Positions 34,576-47,888 of a DNA stretch of 64,000 bases are shown here, piece after piece. The DNA is from Agaricus subrufescens (lineage: Eukaryota; Basidiomycota; Agaricomycetes; Agaricales; Agaricaceae). The stretch lies in NCBI GenBank assembly GCA_029945375.1, contig CM057059.1:1-64000 (forward strand). The letters are read 5' to 3'. How positions within the stretch are numbered: position 1 is the first letter of the stretch; each line of letters opens with the position of its first letter. A program made the translations under genes and the position numbers. A model generated the notes under the pieces. It was not told the DNA's origin. It ran no database searches and saw only the letters and a program-made list of their open reading frames with translations.

Positions 34576-36844
34576 TTTTTCCTTTTTGTTTTTGAGTGTT
34601 GTCAGTACTCCCCCCAAGGGAGGAGACGAGCGGAAGAAAGCCGAATGCGAAGGTGCTGTGAATGAATTGAACAGCAGCCGAAACTATAAGGTTGCTTCTC
34701 TGATTGAACCTTGTCCGTTGACTAAAAAGTTAAACACTATCATGTAAATCAACTGACACTATGCAAGAAACGAGAAAGGTCCGGTGCGTGTCCGCGGGAC
34801 GCAGTCACTACACGAGGCTGGAGTAATATATCAAGGAATTGTCACTTTTTGAGATTAAGCTCAAGCTTTCATTGTTTCCAGAAGAAAATCAGTCCACCTG
34901 TGCATCTGTTATATATAGAAGAGAAAGGGGATGCATATCTCACGTTGGTTCTGTAATGAGAGGATCTCGAATAGGCTTTGTCCACTATGTGCAAGTTGCG
35001 GTGGAAAACCCGCTCTAGTGGCACGAAGGAAGGAATTTAAAAATCATGTATTAATCTGGGCACCCGATCTGCTAGTTTCTCTACCAGGAACTGACCCACA
35101 ACATTATGTGGGCGATGGTGTACCGCAGATACTCGAATGGTCGTCATCATCAAGTCAGAAACTTTCAACTTCAGCGGCCTACCGTCTAATCTAGGACCGG
35201 TTCGTTTAGCCGCTATAAAATACCACAAGTCAAAACGGCTTGGTCATTAGATCACACTGCATTGTTACGAAACGGCCTCAGCGATAGTAATTTCCAGCCG
35301 TGCGGCGACCAATGCAAAAAAAACAATAGTAAATAAAGGCTGACGGAAGCCGATAATATTGTGTCGCGCTAGTTTGTTGATGACTTAACCACGCCAAAAG
35401 ATACGAAGCCATGGTAACGCAGGTGGTTGAGGTAGGCAACCAAAATACTTAAATGATTTACAGAAGGTACAGCTCGAATGACACCTCAAGGTAATCTAAT
35501 GCCTAGACTACAGAATGAGTCCTTTTGCACCCAACCCGCAGTCTGCGATATCGTTAGCTCATCGCACAGATCAAAAAAAAAAATCTACATCCGTCATAAC
35601 AGACCATATTCTAGCACCCAATTTTCTGAATTTTTCTCGATAATGGAGCACAACACCCAAAATTCATGTATTCCAGGGTAGCAAGCCATGAGCATGTGGC
35701 GGCTGTGTGAGCGATGGTCGATTGTGGACCGGAAGTGTCAACGCTTACGTGCCTGTCCGACCAAGTACTTTCCGTCCCACCTTGGGGTACTAAGTGTCAC
35801 AGCAAGTAATAATCATGCACTGGATGGAACCAAAGGAAAGGCGGCGAATTGGAGTGCATGTTTCACTATAGTGAACATCAGATCGTGATTGGTTGAATGG
35901 TGTAGTGGAGATCCGGAATCTGGCGCAGGCCTCGAGCCTGGAGTCAAGGGCCTATGTAAGTGTAGTCACGGCAGTGGACCGGTTCCAAATAGAGGAATGA
36001 GCAAGTGCGTGGGTAAGGCAAGAGGTTGAATCGACGTGGAGTTAATCAGCGATTGTTGAACACTTTGGAAGGCGTGCCCGCTCTCTACGTTGTCATAGAA
36101 AATATACCCGAGGGACGCTGACTGGCGGCGTGGGTATTGAGAAGTTCATTTCATGGTGGGAAGCGTACTTGGGAACCCTAGGGGTGTACACTAGTATTAG
36201 AGGTTTTGATGAAGAAGTCCACCACAGCATAAATTTTTACATGCTGGTGCCCCCTGACTCCAGCGGCGCAGCACAAACCATTGATGGCGAGTGTGTCATG
36301 GGCAATAGTAGACGAAGAGTCAGCTTAGGAGTAGAAGCTTCATCTAGCCCGTACTGAATCCGACTAGATTAGCAAAGAAGCTAGTGCGTACAACACCAGC
36401 GAGTCCATTCGATAGTATGAACGGAGATAACAAGTAGACCGAACAAAGAAGACCCCTGTAAGATACGAGAGTTACTGAACGCCTGAGAGAACAGTTAAGA
36501 TTTCCGAGTCGGAAGCAGAGTGCGGAAAGGGCATAAATAGAGACAGGACGTTGCCAAGTCCAAAGACATGAGAGATGAGGGACTAAATAAACATTGGTCG
36601 AGAGGACTGGTCACAGCGTCGGCGTAGTCGATGACCAGGCTGTTAGCGAGACCCTAAAAATACAATGAAACTATTTTGACAGCGGAACCAAGGGGACGGG
36701 CGGAGACGGAGGGCAACCGCCGAGAAATTGCCCGGTTTGGGGGTGCCGGGGTTAGTCATATGATTGCAAGCTGTTGGCTGAGGATTGGTCAGCGACTCTG
36801 CGTTTTCCTTCTCTCCCCTTTCTTCTCGCCCTCCGCGTTTTCCA
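34576..36844. other. Long gap with no supported gene
   Basis: About 2.3 kb. Only scattered short frames are present. A tRNA-like phrase near 35893-35955 does not fold into a full cloverleaf. The final 200 bp is the pyrimidine-rich G alpha promoter region. Confidence 0.5.
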
Positions 36845-38228
36845 ATGGGCTGCGTCCAGTCTTCCACCGTCGACGAAGAGGCCAAGGCCCGTGCGTTCTT
36901 TCCCTTCTCCCCTCTGCTCGCCGTCCTCACTCTTCCTAGGCAACGATGAGATCGAAAGCCAGCTCAAGCGCGACCGGATGATGGCCAAAAACGAAATAAA
37001 GATGCTTCTACTCGGTGCTGGAGAGTCGGGCAAGGTCCGCCATTTAATTCATCTCACCGTCGCATGCTAATTTCGGCTCTAGTCGACGGTTCTGAAGCAG
37101 ATGAAACTCATCCACAACGGAGGATACAACGAGCAGGAGCGGGACTCGTACAAGGAAATCATCTTTTCCAACACCATCCAGTCTATGCGGTAAGCCCCCC
37201 ACTTGCGGTGAATCGGAAAATCCCAACCCATAGTTTCGCAGAGCGATTCTTGAAGCAATGCCCCATCTCGATCTTCAGCTTGCTCCCCAAAATGATGCTC
37301 GCAAAGCCACGATTCTCGCACTTCCCGGCCAGATCGAGGCCGAGATGCTACCTCGTGACGTGACAGACGCCATCCGCAATCTCTGGCGTGATCCCAGTGT
37401 CAAAGAGGCTGTTCGCCGCTCTCGCGAGTTTCAACTCAACGACTCGGCCATCTACTACTTCAACGCTATTGACCGAATGGCCCAGCCTGGTTACCTTCCT
37501 ACCGACCAGGACATTCTTCGCAGTCGTGTCAAGACAACCGGTATCACCGAAACTACCTTCAAAGTTGGCGAACTTACCTACAAACTCTTTGATGTTGGGG
37601 GCCAACGTAGCGAGCGGAAGAAGTGGATTCATTGTTTTGAAAATGTCACCGCCCTCGTCTTCCTCGTCAGTCTGAGTGAATACGACCAGATGCTTTATGA
37701 GGATGAAAGCGTGGTAAGTATCTATTTCCGACTAACGCTCTCTCACGTATAGTGATCTTATCCCTTTTAGAATCGTATGCAGGAAGCCCTTACTCTCTTT
37801 GATTCAATATGCAATTCCCGGTGGTTCGTCAAAACATCGATAGTATGTTTTCTGCAGTCATCCAACAGATCTATTCTTTACTCTTTTTATTCGTATAGAT
37901 CCTCTTCCTGAACAAAATCGATCTTTTTGCAGACAAACTCCCCCGGTCACCCTTGGGCGATTACTTCCCTGATTACACCGGTGGTGACAACTATGACGCG
38001 GCTTGCGATTATTTGTTGCATCGCTTTGTCTCCCTTAACCAGAGCGCAGCTACAAAACAGATTTACGCTCATTACACATGTGCCACTGACACGCAACAGA
38101 TCAAATGTACGTCTATCTCCACTGTCAATGTTATCGGAAAGGTACTAATCTCCGTTTCTTCAGTCGTCTTGAGCGCAATTCAGGATATCTTGCTCCAACT
38201 TCATCTCAGGGAGTGCGGTTTGCTGTAA
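36845..38228 (+). CDS. Heterotrimeric G protein alpha subunit, Gi-like
   Basis: Exons 36845-36890, 36940-37034, 37083-37189, 37242-37713, 37771-37842, 37899-38106 and 38164-38228 join in phase to 354 codons plus stop, the standard G alpha length. All nucleotide-binding motifs are present: P-loop GAGESGKS (41-48), [14 protein letters not shown] with the switch I arginine, [12 protein letters not shown] in switch [10 protein letters not shown], and [10 protein letters not shown]. The N-terminus MGC suits myristoylation at Gly2 and palmitoylation at Cys3, so it acts at the plasma membrane. The C-terminus ends CGLL, with Cys at -4 as in pertussis-toxin-sensitive Gi. Fungal relatives couple pheromone or nutrient receptors to cAMP or MAPK signalling; which one applies here cannot be read from sequence. 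Confidence 0.96.
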
Positions 38229-40860
38229 GAATTGGAGATTGTGTAGCGTCTCCTTTGTACTATCGACTCCAACTCCCATTCGGTTGGTTACCCTCCACGC
38301 CATGACCCCCACGTCCTTCAATGCCATCTGCAAAATGCTGTCACTTATTCATCACATGTTGTTCCCGCGCTTACCTTCCCCGACGTTTTCCCCGGAGTTT
38401 TGTTTATCCATCAGAGATGGTAGCACATGGGTTGTCCGTTACCTGGGAGTTTCTTTTCTTCTTTTTTATATAGTCTTCCTCAGATACCACCTTTTCCTCT
38501 TTTTACGATTCAATCTTGTTCCCTTATTTTATTGTATACTTTTCGTGTTACTCCCCTATTTCACACCCCCCCAACAATTGTCACTCCCTCCCCTTCTTAA
38601 TCCAGGCGTAAATCCAGCTTATATATCGTCTATTAATTAGTTCAATCTCGTCGATATCAATTCTTCTATCGACTTTTCCTGTTTTTTTTTTTTTTCCAAT
38701 TGCTTCTTGTCAATCAAACAGACTAATTTTGGAGAATCCCGATCCAAATGAAATTCAAATTTTGTAGTCGAGAAGCCCCGCTAATGCCTGGTAGAAATTA
38801 AGGCTGTAGTGCACTGTTGGTTCATCACCGTGACTGGCAGCCGAGCACTTTTGTGATTGATCCGGTGCAGTTGTCTTCTCTGGATAATCTAGTGATAAAC
38901 CTAAATCTATGCTTGTGAGTCTTGGTGACGTTTCGAGATGTGGAATGGTTTGGCATTAGCACGAGGTGCATGCTTGGGATCAAAAAAATTGACTATTGGA
39001 GTACATTTCGTCCATCATACCTAAATGAAATGGACGATGGTCTCGGACATTCTGAGCTATGAAATTGGCACTTGTTCCATATCTCAGACCATTCGCGAAC
39101 CAAACTCCTTGAGGACTTGAGCCGTTTGGTACGGAATGAGCCCAGAAGTTCATACGCGAATAAAGTTCTGTCCATGTCAGAGCACTCAGCCCGAAATAGT
39201 GCCCTATGTATAGTTCTGATGGTGTTGTTGCTTTTGAGGTCTCCGGCATTGTCGTAGCTGCTTCAAATTGTCATCGGGCGTTGACACTATGCACTCATCG
39301 GTCTGTATCGATACGCTAGACTCTAGGGTAATATTTATTGACGGTAGGCCGTAGGGTAGTTGGCCTTGCGGTAGGTAGATCAGCAGAGATCGACAAACGA
39401 AGAGACTTTGGGGCCCGCTGTAAACCTGTAACTAGGGTGCAACTGACAGTCGCCGGATCTAAGTACAGTAAAACCGGAGCGAAGAAGTCGATTTGTGTTT
39501 ACAGTGCGTCTCATCTGTCCAGACAGGGATCCGTGGCGGCCGGGGTAAAAATAGTGCTACTCCCGATCATCCCGCATATGGTAGTGACAAAGATGCATTG
39601 AAGCAGTGCTTCTTCAGACAGCCAATCTTCAGCATGCTCATAGTGCCTAGAAGCTTGGCGTGTGCGCAAGGCATACACATACTGTTGGCAGGTGCGAAAC
39701 AAGTCGGCGGTGCACGCTAACAGCATTTATCCTAAGCGATATGGGCGTCGTGGCGAGTTGTCCAACAGGTGTCCTCGATGATCTGGTGTCCCCTTCCATC
39801 CACCGGCCTCGCTTGTGGCGTTATTAAGCGGCGCCCGCGTTCATATCCCATTTGCCACTTTACGAAGGGTGACAGTTCGACCACGGGAGGAGGATTAAGT
39901 TGGGCTGCGCAGATAATGTGATTATGAGGATTATATTTATAGCGTTGGTGAGCTTCTGCGTTCTTCCCCCCCTCTCTGTCTCGGTCCAGACATCTTGAAG
40001 CGAAGCTCAGGAGGCCCCGAAAAGACAGGGGAACGATTTCCATGAAAGCCAAGGATAATGCTCTTTCAACGTTCCTGGAGTGGTAGCTTTATGAAGCAAG
40101 GGACCCCTTGGCAAATGCATAATTCAACAACCCCCTCTGGAAATCTGTCGCTAGAAATTGTACCGACTTTGTCTATCGAATGCGGTAGTGGTTCGCAATC
40201 TTCAGCATCTGAAAAGAGGGAGTACGTGCCGGATTTCGTTTGTTCCGTAGTTTGCAAAGATAATTAGCCAGTACATATACTAGGGCTTCGAAAAGTTCCT
40301 TACCGTGGCAGCGCATTCTTTGTTTGTGTGTTCGTTTTGCAAGATAATGATGTTGGGATACACCAAACACACGCCGATGATTATTGAAGGCTGTTGATGT
40401 AGTCTGGGTCATTTGTCCAGATAAGCCTCCGCCCTTCTTGGAGGGATGGTGCCAAGTACTCTAGTTGCAGTTAAGTCACGGGTTGCCGGGAATTTGTGGA
40501 CTGTCCAGGATATATAGCGAAACTGGGATCGGGGCTCGCTCGGATATGCCCGATTCTAAACTTGTGCAGCACCCCCGTCAGGCCCCTACGTGGGTTGTCC
40601 ATGTCCTCCACAGCCCGTTCTTCCCTCGTCGCGGCGGTGAGGGCCCTGTCAGAACCAGTGAGTAGCATACAAAGCGCGCTGTTCCGGCAGCCGCAGCTCG
40701 GGCGAGCTCTGTTGCAGCGGGTCCGCCGACGGTCGCCCCACCGCTGCCGGCTGGGCACGGACCCCGTGAGGTGACGGGTCACGGGACGGGGTGTGACTGC
40801 TGGAGAGGGTGACCGGTGTGTTTGGAGAGCAGCGTTTCTCATTCCGCCACTATCTGGACG
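38229..40860. other. Long gap with no supported gene
   Basis: About 2.6 kb. It begins with a T/C-rich 3' flank including a poly-T run near 38686. Short frames on both strands (for example 38980-39249 minus and 40471-40842 minus) have no recognised domain. The last 300 bp is the PWWP-gene promoter side. Confidence 0.5.
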
Positions 40861-42407
40861 ATGAGCAAAAAGGCGAGCAAGTCCGAAAAAGAGTCTGCGA
40901 CATACGAAACCCGCGACATTGTTCTCGGAAAAGTGCGGGGCTATCCGCCCTGGCCAGGCATGGTGCGTCGTCGCGTGTGCTGCTGGTCTCCCGCCTCAGT
41001 CTCCTCCAGGTCGTCGATCCCGACTCCGTCCCCCCGCTCGTCCGCAAGGAGCGCCCCACCACAAAAAAGACCCAGTTCTACTGCGTCCGCTTCTTCCCCA
41101 CCGGCGACTTGTCAGTCCCAATCGACCTCCCGATCCTCGTGCTGACCTCTTCTCCAGTGCTTGGCTGGTCGCCAAAGACATTTCCAAACTCCTCACCCGC
41201 GAAATCCAATCGTACATCAACGAACCCAACAAAAAGTCTGGCGACCTGCTGCAGGGATACCGCATCGCCTTGGACCCCGCCAAGTGGGAGGAGGAACGCG
41301 AGAACGAGAGCCGGCTAGCCGCTGAACAGGAAGCAAATGCCGAGGTCGACGAGCTCGAGAGCGACGCCGATGCCTCGGATGATGAGAGCTCTGGGCCCCG
41401 CAAATCGCGAAAGAGGAAACGCGACTCGGATGCCTCGATTTCCAAGGCCAAGAAGGCCCCCAGGAAACGGGATATGGCCGATACCAAGCGAAAGCCTGCG
41501 TCTGCACCGGGCAAGGGTAAGAAGAACGGCCGAAAATCCAACGCGACGATTGAGTCGGAAGAGGAGGATGGCGACCATGTCCCTGCTGGCGATGGCGATG
41601 CTGGTCCAAGTAGCAAAGGGTCCGCGCCGCCGGCCAAGAGACAGAAGCACAATAAAGGCGACGAGGCTGACGATGGTGAGCGTAGTCCGCACCTTTTAAA
41701 ATACCAACTAATCTCTTCTCCAGCCAAAGGGAGCACCGATCCGGAAGCCACCAAGGTCAAGGATTGGCGACATAAACTACAAAAGACATTCTTGAGCTCT
41801 AAAGGGATTCCTAAAGATGAGGTGTGCCTTCTTGCTCTCAACTTACTCCGTCTCTCACCTTTCTTCTACAGGAAATGCCAAATATTGACGCCCTTTTCAC
41901 GACAGTGGAAAATTATGACAAATTAACTATCGAATACCTCCAGGTATGCCTTCCCTTTCGCTTTTTTCATCTCCTGACGCGATCCCTGCACATAGTTCTC
42001 CAAGATCGGCAAGGTGATGCGTCACATTGCCGTCCTCGATGACGACAAAATTCCAAGAAATGCGGAATTCAAGTTTAAAGAACGCGCAGACGCACTTGTC
42101 AAGAAATGGCAGCAAATATTGAATGCTAACAAGTCTGCCAACGCAGCTATAGATTCTATGAGCGCCTTGGCGCCCCTGTCTGCCGCCCCTGGCTCGCACG
42201 GTGCTATTGGATTGAAGGACGATGACACTAGCGTTACCCATGGCACAGCAGCTATAAGTCTAAACGGAAAAATCGGGGAAGGTGCGCCATTCGCAACTTC
42301 CTCCTTCGTGTGGAAACCCATCATCACTTATTGTAGATACTCCAGCCGCCGGTGAACCCCCTAAGGCAGCGCCTATTCAAGATGTTGCAATGGCCGATGC
42401 TGCATGA
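40861..42407 (+). CDS. PWWP-domain chromatin protein with IBD-like helical domain
   Basis: Exons 40861-40962, 41010-41110, 41158-41675, 41724-41821, 41872-41943, 41996-42281 and 42337-42407 join in phase to 415 codons plus stop. The PWWP domain is at about 17-80: IVLGKVRGYPPWPGMV, with PPWP in the signature place, then QFYCVRFFPTGDFAWL. Such domains bind methylated H3K36/H4K20 nucleosomes. A Lys/Arg/Ser/Asp-rich linker with nuclear-localisation stretches (RKSRKRKRDSD) spans about 110-240. A helical domain at about 250-340 (DWRHKLQKTFLSSKG ... LVKKWQQILNA) resembles the TFIIS-N/IBD fold of LEDGF-type proteins. The last small exon encodes an Ala/Pro tail. Function inferred: a nuclear reader of transcribed chromatin. 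Confidence 0.9.
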
Positions 42408-45032
42408 ACTCGATTACCCTAGTATGAGTTGCCTTACCTGCGTTTCGTTCCTTTTTACTCACTCTGTATCCTTGAACATCCCTAGCCTACTTGTATTTCA
42501 ATCCCTAAGGCGTGCCATATCTTTGTGCACCATCACTCACCTCGTATGCTCGTCGTTTATGGTTTCTATGTCCATGCTCTCTCTCCTCTTCCCCCCTCCT
42601 GGTTATTCCGTCATCTTGTTGGTTCACAGTAACCTCTCTTTAGTAACCTTAAGTTAAACCGTCTGTCGTGAACTTGATTTCTTTTTTCTTTTTTTTTTTG
42701 TTGAATACATACTGCGCTTTATCTTTCATGTCGGTAGTATCTGTTTTTTATAAGTTGATGTCCTTCTAGATTGTTGCTTTGAGCAAGATGCCGTTTGATA
42801 TTTGGTAGTAGTTACTGTGGATACGGGGCAACTCATAGTAGGAAGCTGAATGGCATAACTGGTCTTGATTATTTTGGGAAATTTATATAGTGGAGCCCGC
42901 GTTTGGGCGGCATTATGGATATTGCTAGCGTGAGGATCCGGCGAGGAGTGAATATAATTGAACATTGTAATCTTCAATTTACTTCGGCGCCAAGGTACAA
43001 CAAAAACTTTCCCTTACTTCAATTACTATCAGCAGCACCTTCAACAGCTGTTAGCATCACCTAACGTCGGGTAACGCACCATTTATATTTGGTCTGGGTC
43101 TAATTCAACAGCCGAACGGAAGACATGCTCTCCATGAAACCAAGGGCCAAGACCTGAAACGACCGCTAAGTTGAAGTACGAATGTAAGATAAATCACTAA
43201 TGGACCGCCAGCAGATAGACGATGTCTTGTGAGAATGCGCTCCTGCTTCGACTGATGCATTTTCAATTGAATCAGGACCACGGATAACGATTGCCTCCTC
43301 CCCGAGGTATTAATCAGATGGTAGTATTGTATTACAGAGGGCACTCTCATCCTTAAGAATAGCTACCAATGTAAGGTCAATGATGCTATATTTCATTAGC
43401 TTCCACGCTCCTCGTATTCATTCTTGGTTCGTGAGAACATCATTTCTTCCCCCGTCTTCACTGCTATGTAGATCAAAAAGAAATTGAGCCGGGTATACCA
43501 AAGGTCTGTAGCCTACTGGTACAGCTTTGCCTTGACATATTTTGAAGCCACATTTAGGGGACAAGTCAATGCGCCGGCGTGATGCACTGACAATTCTATG
43601 CTTAAACAGTGCTGGGGAAATCTTATTATGCCAAAGAGAGTACTATCTCTGCCGTAAAACATGTGCTTATTTCAACTTTCTTATTGACATATCCGGTGAA
43701 GCAGAAGAGGACATCAAGCCTCATAAAGCAAACTTGGAGGCATAGAAATAGGAACTCGACGAAGACAAAACCAACTCGAACGGTGGTCTCATCTCGACTT
43801 GGCAGCACAACGTAGGCCTCAAGGAGAAGAGGAGCCGGCCGAGGCTGAGCTTTTGAGGAAATAAGTTATAGACTGCTTGCTGTTGTATTCGTCACTGAAA
43901 TACACCTAAAACAAACCCGCGCCTTCTGTTTGGTGTGGCAATGTTCGAACAATAAGCTGAGGCGGGAATCCGCTGGCAGCCTGACATGAGCTCTTCTTGG
44001 CCATTATCTTTCAAGACAGTTCTCGATTCAATTCCAACACTTCTGTCTTAGCAAACCGGTTTAAACAGTCCTCCTCAGGATCTACAAATCCGAATTTTGG
44101 CTCATATGTTCGAGTGACAAGAGAGAATTCTCATACAACATACTCAATCTTGGTGAGATTCCCTATTTTCTGTCTTCTAACCAAGAAGTAGGATATTCGA
44201 GTATGAGCGCTTGCGATCATACCACCTGTCGAAGCTGGCGCCCTTATTCGGTAGAGTCGCGTAGTTTGTCAACTCTGGCAGTCTAAAGAAGGACATACTA
44301 GAACTAAAGCGGGTTATGTGACGACGTTGTCTTTTTTACATCTGTACTAATTGAGTAGCTTTCTTTTGTTCGGTTCCCTTGGCGCGTATAGTTAAGTTTC
44401 TTGTATGTAATAAACCATTCGCGTTGCCTGTCATTTCTTTGTGCAGCTGTGCCGTGAATAGGCTATCTATTTTTCTTAATGAAAACCTCGTTTCACGACC
44501 CTTTCAGTATGTAACTTCTCAGACAAGCCGGTTGGGACATCAAGGATTTCGCTCGTCCTTCGATATAGCCTTTCATCTCGAAGTTCTGATACCTCATTCT
44601 TTGCCTTACTGGTTGACTCCACTGGCGCTCCATTCCGGAAAAACTACAACTGCCTTCGAGTCACATTGATACTAGAATGATCACAGGTGCTTCGATGCTT
44701 CATTATTTAAAGAACCATGGTGTCAGTTAACCTTCACCAGCAAGTTGGTGATTGTGACGACTGCTTTAAGCTTCGAAAACCTCACGTACCAAGGCATGAT
44801 CCTACTGCCTACTCCACAGGGAGCCGCAAGACTATAGTGGTATGGATAGATCTTGAGTAATGAACATTTCACGTTGGTTACCGAGTCCGGCTGTCTCCGT
44901 TTGCTTCTCACCGGCGCACGTCAGAACTCCACTTGGTACGAGTTACTAGTCCGCTATTTTCAATTGTAGTTATTTTTGAGTTCAGCCGCGTGGGGTTGGG
45001 GCGGTAGGACTAGTCGACATCCATCTCACAAG
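42408..45032. other. Long gap with no supported gene
   Basis: About 2.6 kb of mostly AT-rich DNA. Frames such as 44379-44669 (+) and 43105-43350 (-) are short and unrecognised. A T-rich run lies at 42682-42700. Confidence 0.5.
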
Positions 45033-45040
45033 TATATAAA
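45033..45040 (+). promoter_or_regulatory. TATA box of the aspartic protease gene
   Basis: TATATAAA lies 63-70 bp upstream of the ATG at 45103, the expected distance for a strong fungal core promoter with a short leader. Confidence 0.7.
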
Positions 45041-45102
45041 GTTGAAGGGGAAGCAATTAGGAGTCTCATTCCAGGCTCTTTCATATTTCTGCCAGAAGCG
45101 AA

Positions 45103-46775
45103 ATGCGCTTGTGTTTGGCTCTCGCTACTTTCGCCGCTACGGCATTCGCCAATGTCGTCCCTCCTCGCACTGGTACAATCATCCCTCTCGCGAAACATGC
45201 CATCCAGGTGACGGATGATCGGGGCGTTGTCAATTGCGAGGCGCTGAAATCTCTAGGTGTTAGGACGTCAAGGTAGTATTTTAATGACAAGTATTGACAA
45301 AATAGATTCACTTATGCTATGCTAGAAAATTGAGCAGCGGTTTTCTCGCCTATGAGAAAAACACGGGGGAGGCTCATCCTTTTGCCATGAAAGAGGTTGG
45401 GAGTATACTCGGAAGAGATACTGGATCCGGAGCTAATCCCCTCACTGACTACCATGACGAGCTTTGGATAGGGTCAATTACAATAGGTACTCCGCCAGCG
45501 AAGTTCACGGGTAATATGTTCAGATTTTTAAAGTTACGTTGAAGTGCTGATCAGAAATATCTAGTGGACTTTGATACCGGTATGTGAGCTTAATAAATTC
45601 CAGCTTGTTTATCCGTGATCAATGTTGGTCATGTTCTAAGGCAGTAGTGATTTGTTTTTGCCTGGAACCGCCTGTGGCACCTCGTGTGAGGGGCACACAA
45701 TCTACGACACGTCCAAAAGTACAACCGCGGAGGCTTCGGGAAAGCCATTTTCACTCAAGTTCGGTGACAACTCAACAGTTGACGGCAACATCTTTACCGA
45801 CACCGTAACTGTTGCTGGTCTGACTGTGATTATCTATTTCCCGGTGTTTATATAACTGTCCTGACTTTCTCGCACCAGGCAACCAATCAATCTGTTGGAG
45901 CAGCATCACGATACTCTTCTGGTCTTTCAGTCGACCAATTTCCCTCCGACGGTCTCATGGGTATGGGATTTCCGCAAATATCTGTATTTGGAGAGAGCCC
46001 ATTTTTCCAGAATTTAATTGCACAAGGTGGTGCTACTGTACCGCAGTTCAGTTTCAAACTTGCAGCGGATGGATCTGAGTTGTTTTTGGGCGGCGTGAAT
46101 ACCGATTTGTTTGTAGGAGATTTCACTACCGTCGATGTCACGCATGAGGTGCGACCTTATACAGATGCCTCGATAATTTACCAACATATTCTGGTAGGGC
46201 TTCTGGCAGGTAGCCCTTGATGGTGTCAATGCGGGCGACACAACAGCGATTTCAAATGCGCAGGCCATCATTGATACCGGAACTACCCTTATCGCTGCAC
46301 CCGAGGAGGACGTCGCCAAGTTTTATCAAGCCATTCCTGGCTCGAAAAAGACAACAATTGCAGGATTTTATACTTGTGAGTCCTCTCGTATATGCAGATG
46401 AGGCAAAAACAGTGTTAACTGCCTTCTTTCATAGTCCCTTGTAATAGCAACCCTGAGGTCAGCCTCACCTTTGGCGGGAAGCGGTTTGCAGTTTCTGGAT
46501 TCAACCTAGGGCTGTCCGAAGAAGGTTCTTCAGAATGTGTCGGTGGTATCGTGGCCCTGAGCGGTGTCGAGTGTGAGCCTGATATTTTACTGGTATTGCG
46601 TGGCGTATACTAAAAGATTGGACAGTTTGGGTAGTTGGAGACGTTTTCCTAAGTAGCTATTACACAAGTAAGTGACAAATCTTGCGTTGACAATGCCCAG
46701 AAGAGCTTACACATAGTTGCAGGATTTGATACAGGTGCAAAGCAGGTAGGGTTCGCAAATCTTGCCAAGAATTAA
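45103..46775 (+). CDS. Secreted pepsin-like aspartic protease (family A1)
   Basis: Nine exons: 45103-45272, 45326-45510, 45565-45579, 45641-45825, 45879-46148, 46198-46375, 46435-46572, 46626-46667 and 46723-46775. They join in phase to 411 codons plus stop. The N-terminus MRLCLALATFAATAFA is a signal peptide, followed by a propeptide up to about residue 90. The mature enzyme starts near DYHDELWIGSITIGTPP. The two catalytic aspartates are in FDTGSSD (Asp122) and IIDTGTTLI (Asp301). Family-typical GFWQVALDGV and WVVGDVFLSSYY are present. It resembles polyporopepsin-type acid proteases acting outside the cell. A 15-nt third exon encodes the residues before and including the first catalytic site. 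Confidence 0.93.
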
Positions 46776-47888
46776 TAGCTTTGGATCCACTAGTGCACAT
46801 GTTACAAATCTGATCATGCAGCTTTGGCGTAGTAGTACTTAGATTTCTTATCTTTGTCTAATCATGTCTTAGTTTTCACGATGTTGGACATACTGAGGAG
46901 GTGTACAATATATACATGGGCCTAGCCATTGGGTTATAATATCATAATGCTGCCGCAAACGTTTCACAATTCGTATTGAAATATTAATGGCAGTATCTAT
47001 TTCTATGGTCCATTATTGATACAAAGTAGTCGATAACTATAGCATGAAAGATTCAGATTTTAAGGAGGGTTGAGCGTCAGATTTTGAACACAGAAGAGTA
47101 CTTGTGTCGAGCGCATGCGAAGAAATAAAACCTTAGAACGAGCGTCAGCTGCTGCCATAGTATCCTTTCGGAGCGAAACACACGGTATTGGTTCAATATG
47201 TAGCGGATGGTGATAATTAATTGAACCCCTTGGCATGGACCTAGTAGGACATGGGCATAATCGCCTGCAAATATTGCCAAACTGCTCTTTACTTGCATCT
47301 TGTGCTCACTGTCTGGAAATACAATTTCTTCTCTCATGAGACTCGTTGTCGATGGGACACGGGGTTTTTTTAGCACAAAAATACATTTAGTACTAATAAC
47401 AATATTTTTCCCAGTTCTTGTTTTCTTTCGTGGCATTGCCATTTGTCTCTGACCAATCATCGGAAAAGGAGGTCAATTAATATTTGGGACTTTCGCGCAA
47501 GTGATAACATCCCATCCTGGAGAAAATTATCAAGTTAATTACCTCCTATTTTCACTCCTTGAATTCTTTATAGATATATCACATATTTATAATTGGTGAG
47601 TATGACAGGGTGAAAGCTGTATTTTTTTTCTGACGACTCGGCACGTACTTCGCCGTCAATTAAAGCTGTGTTGTAATTCACAGATTGCTGACATCAACTT
47701 CACAGTTGATCTTATCCGACGAGTAGATATTCTGTAAGCTTATGCTTGTAGTCAAGGTCCTTTATCGAGTTCACTGATACTAAGTGCTATCTACTCTCCT
47801 GTCACTCACTCCGTGATACTAGTCCGAAAATTACATCAATGAAACACGATCAAGTTGTACTATTTGTCTCAGGCCTTTGTGATCACGT
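46776..47888. other. Gap with no supported gene
   Basis: About 1.1 kb, AT-rich. One 127-codon minus-strand frame (47077-47460) lacks any recognisable domain or splice partners. Confidence 0.5.

Noticed and set aside
35893..35955. tRNA-like phrase GGTTGAATGGTGTAGTGG
   Set aside because: No acceptor, D-arm and T-arm set that pairs; no Pol III terminator.
36643..37033. Minus-strand frames over the G alpha start
   Set aside because: Antisense of the pyrimidine-rich promoter and first exons of a certain gene.
40996..41841. 281-codon minus-strand frame opposite the PWWP gene
   Set aside because: Ser/Ala/Leu-rich antisense of the Lys/Glu/Asp-rich linker; crosses four intron positions of the real gene.
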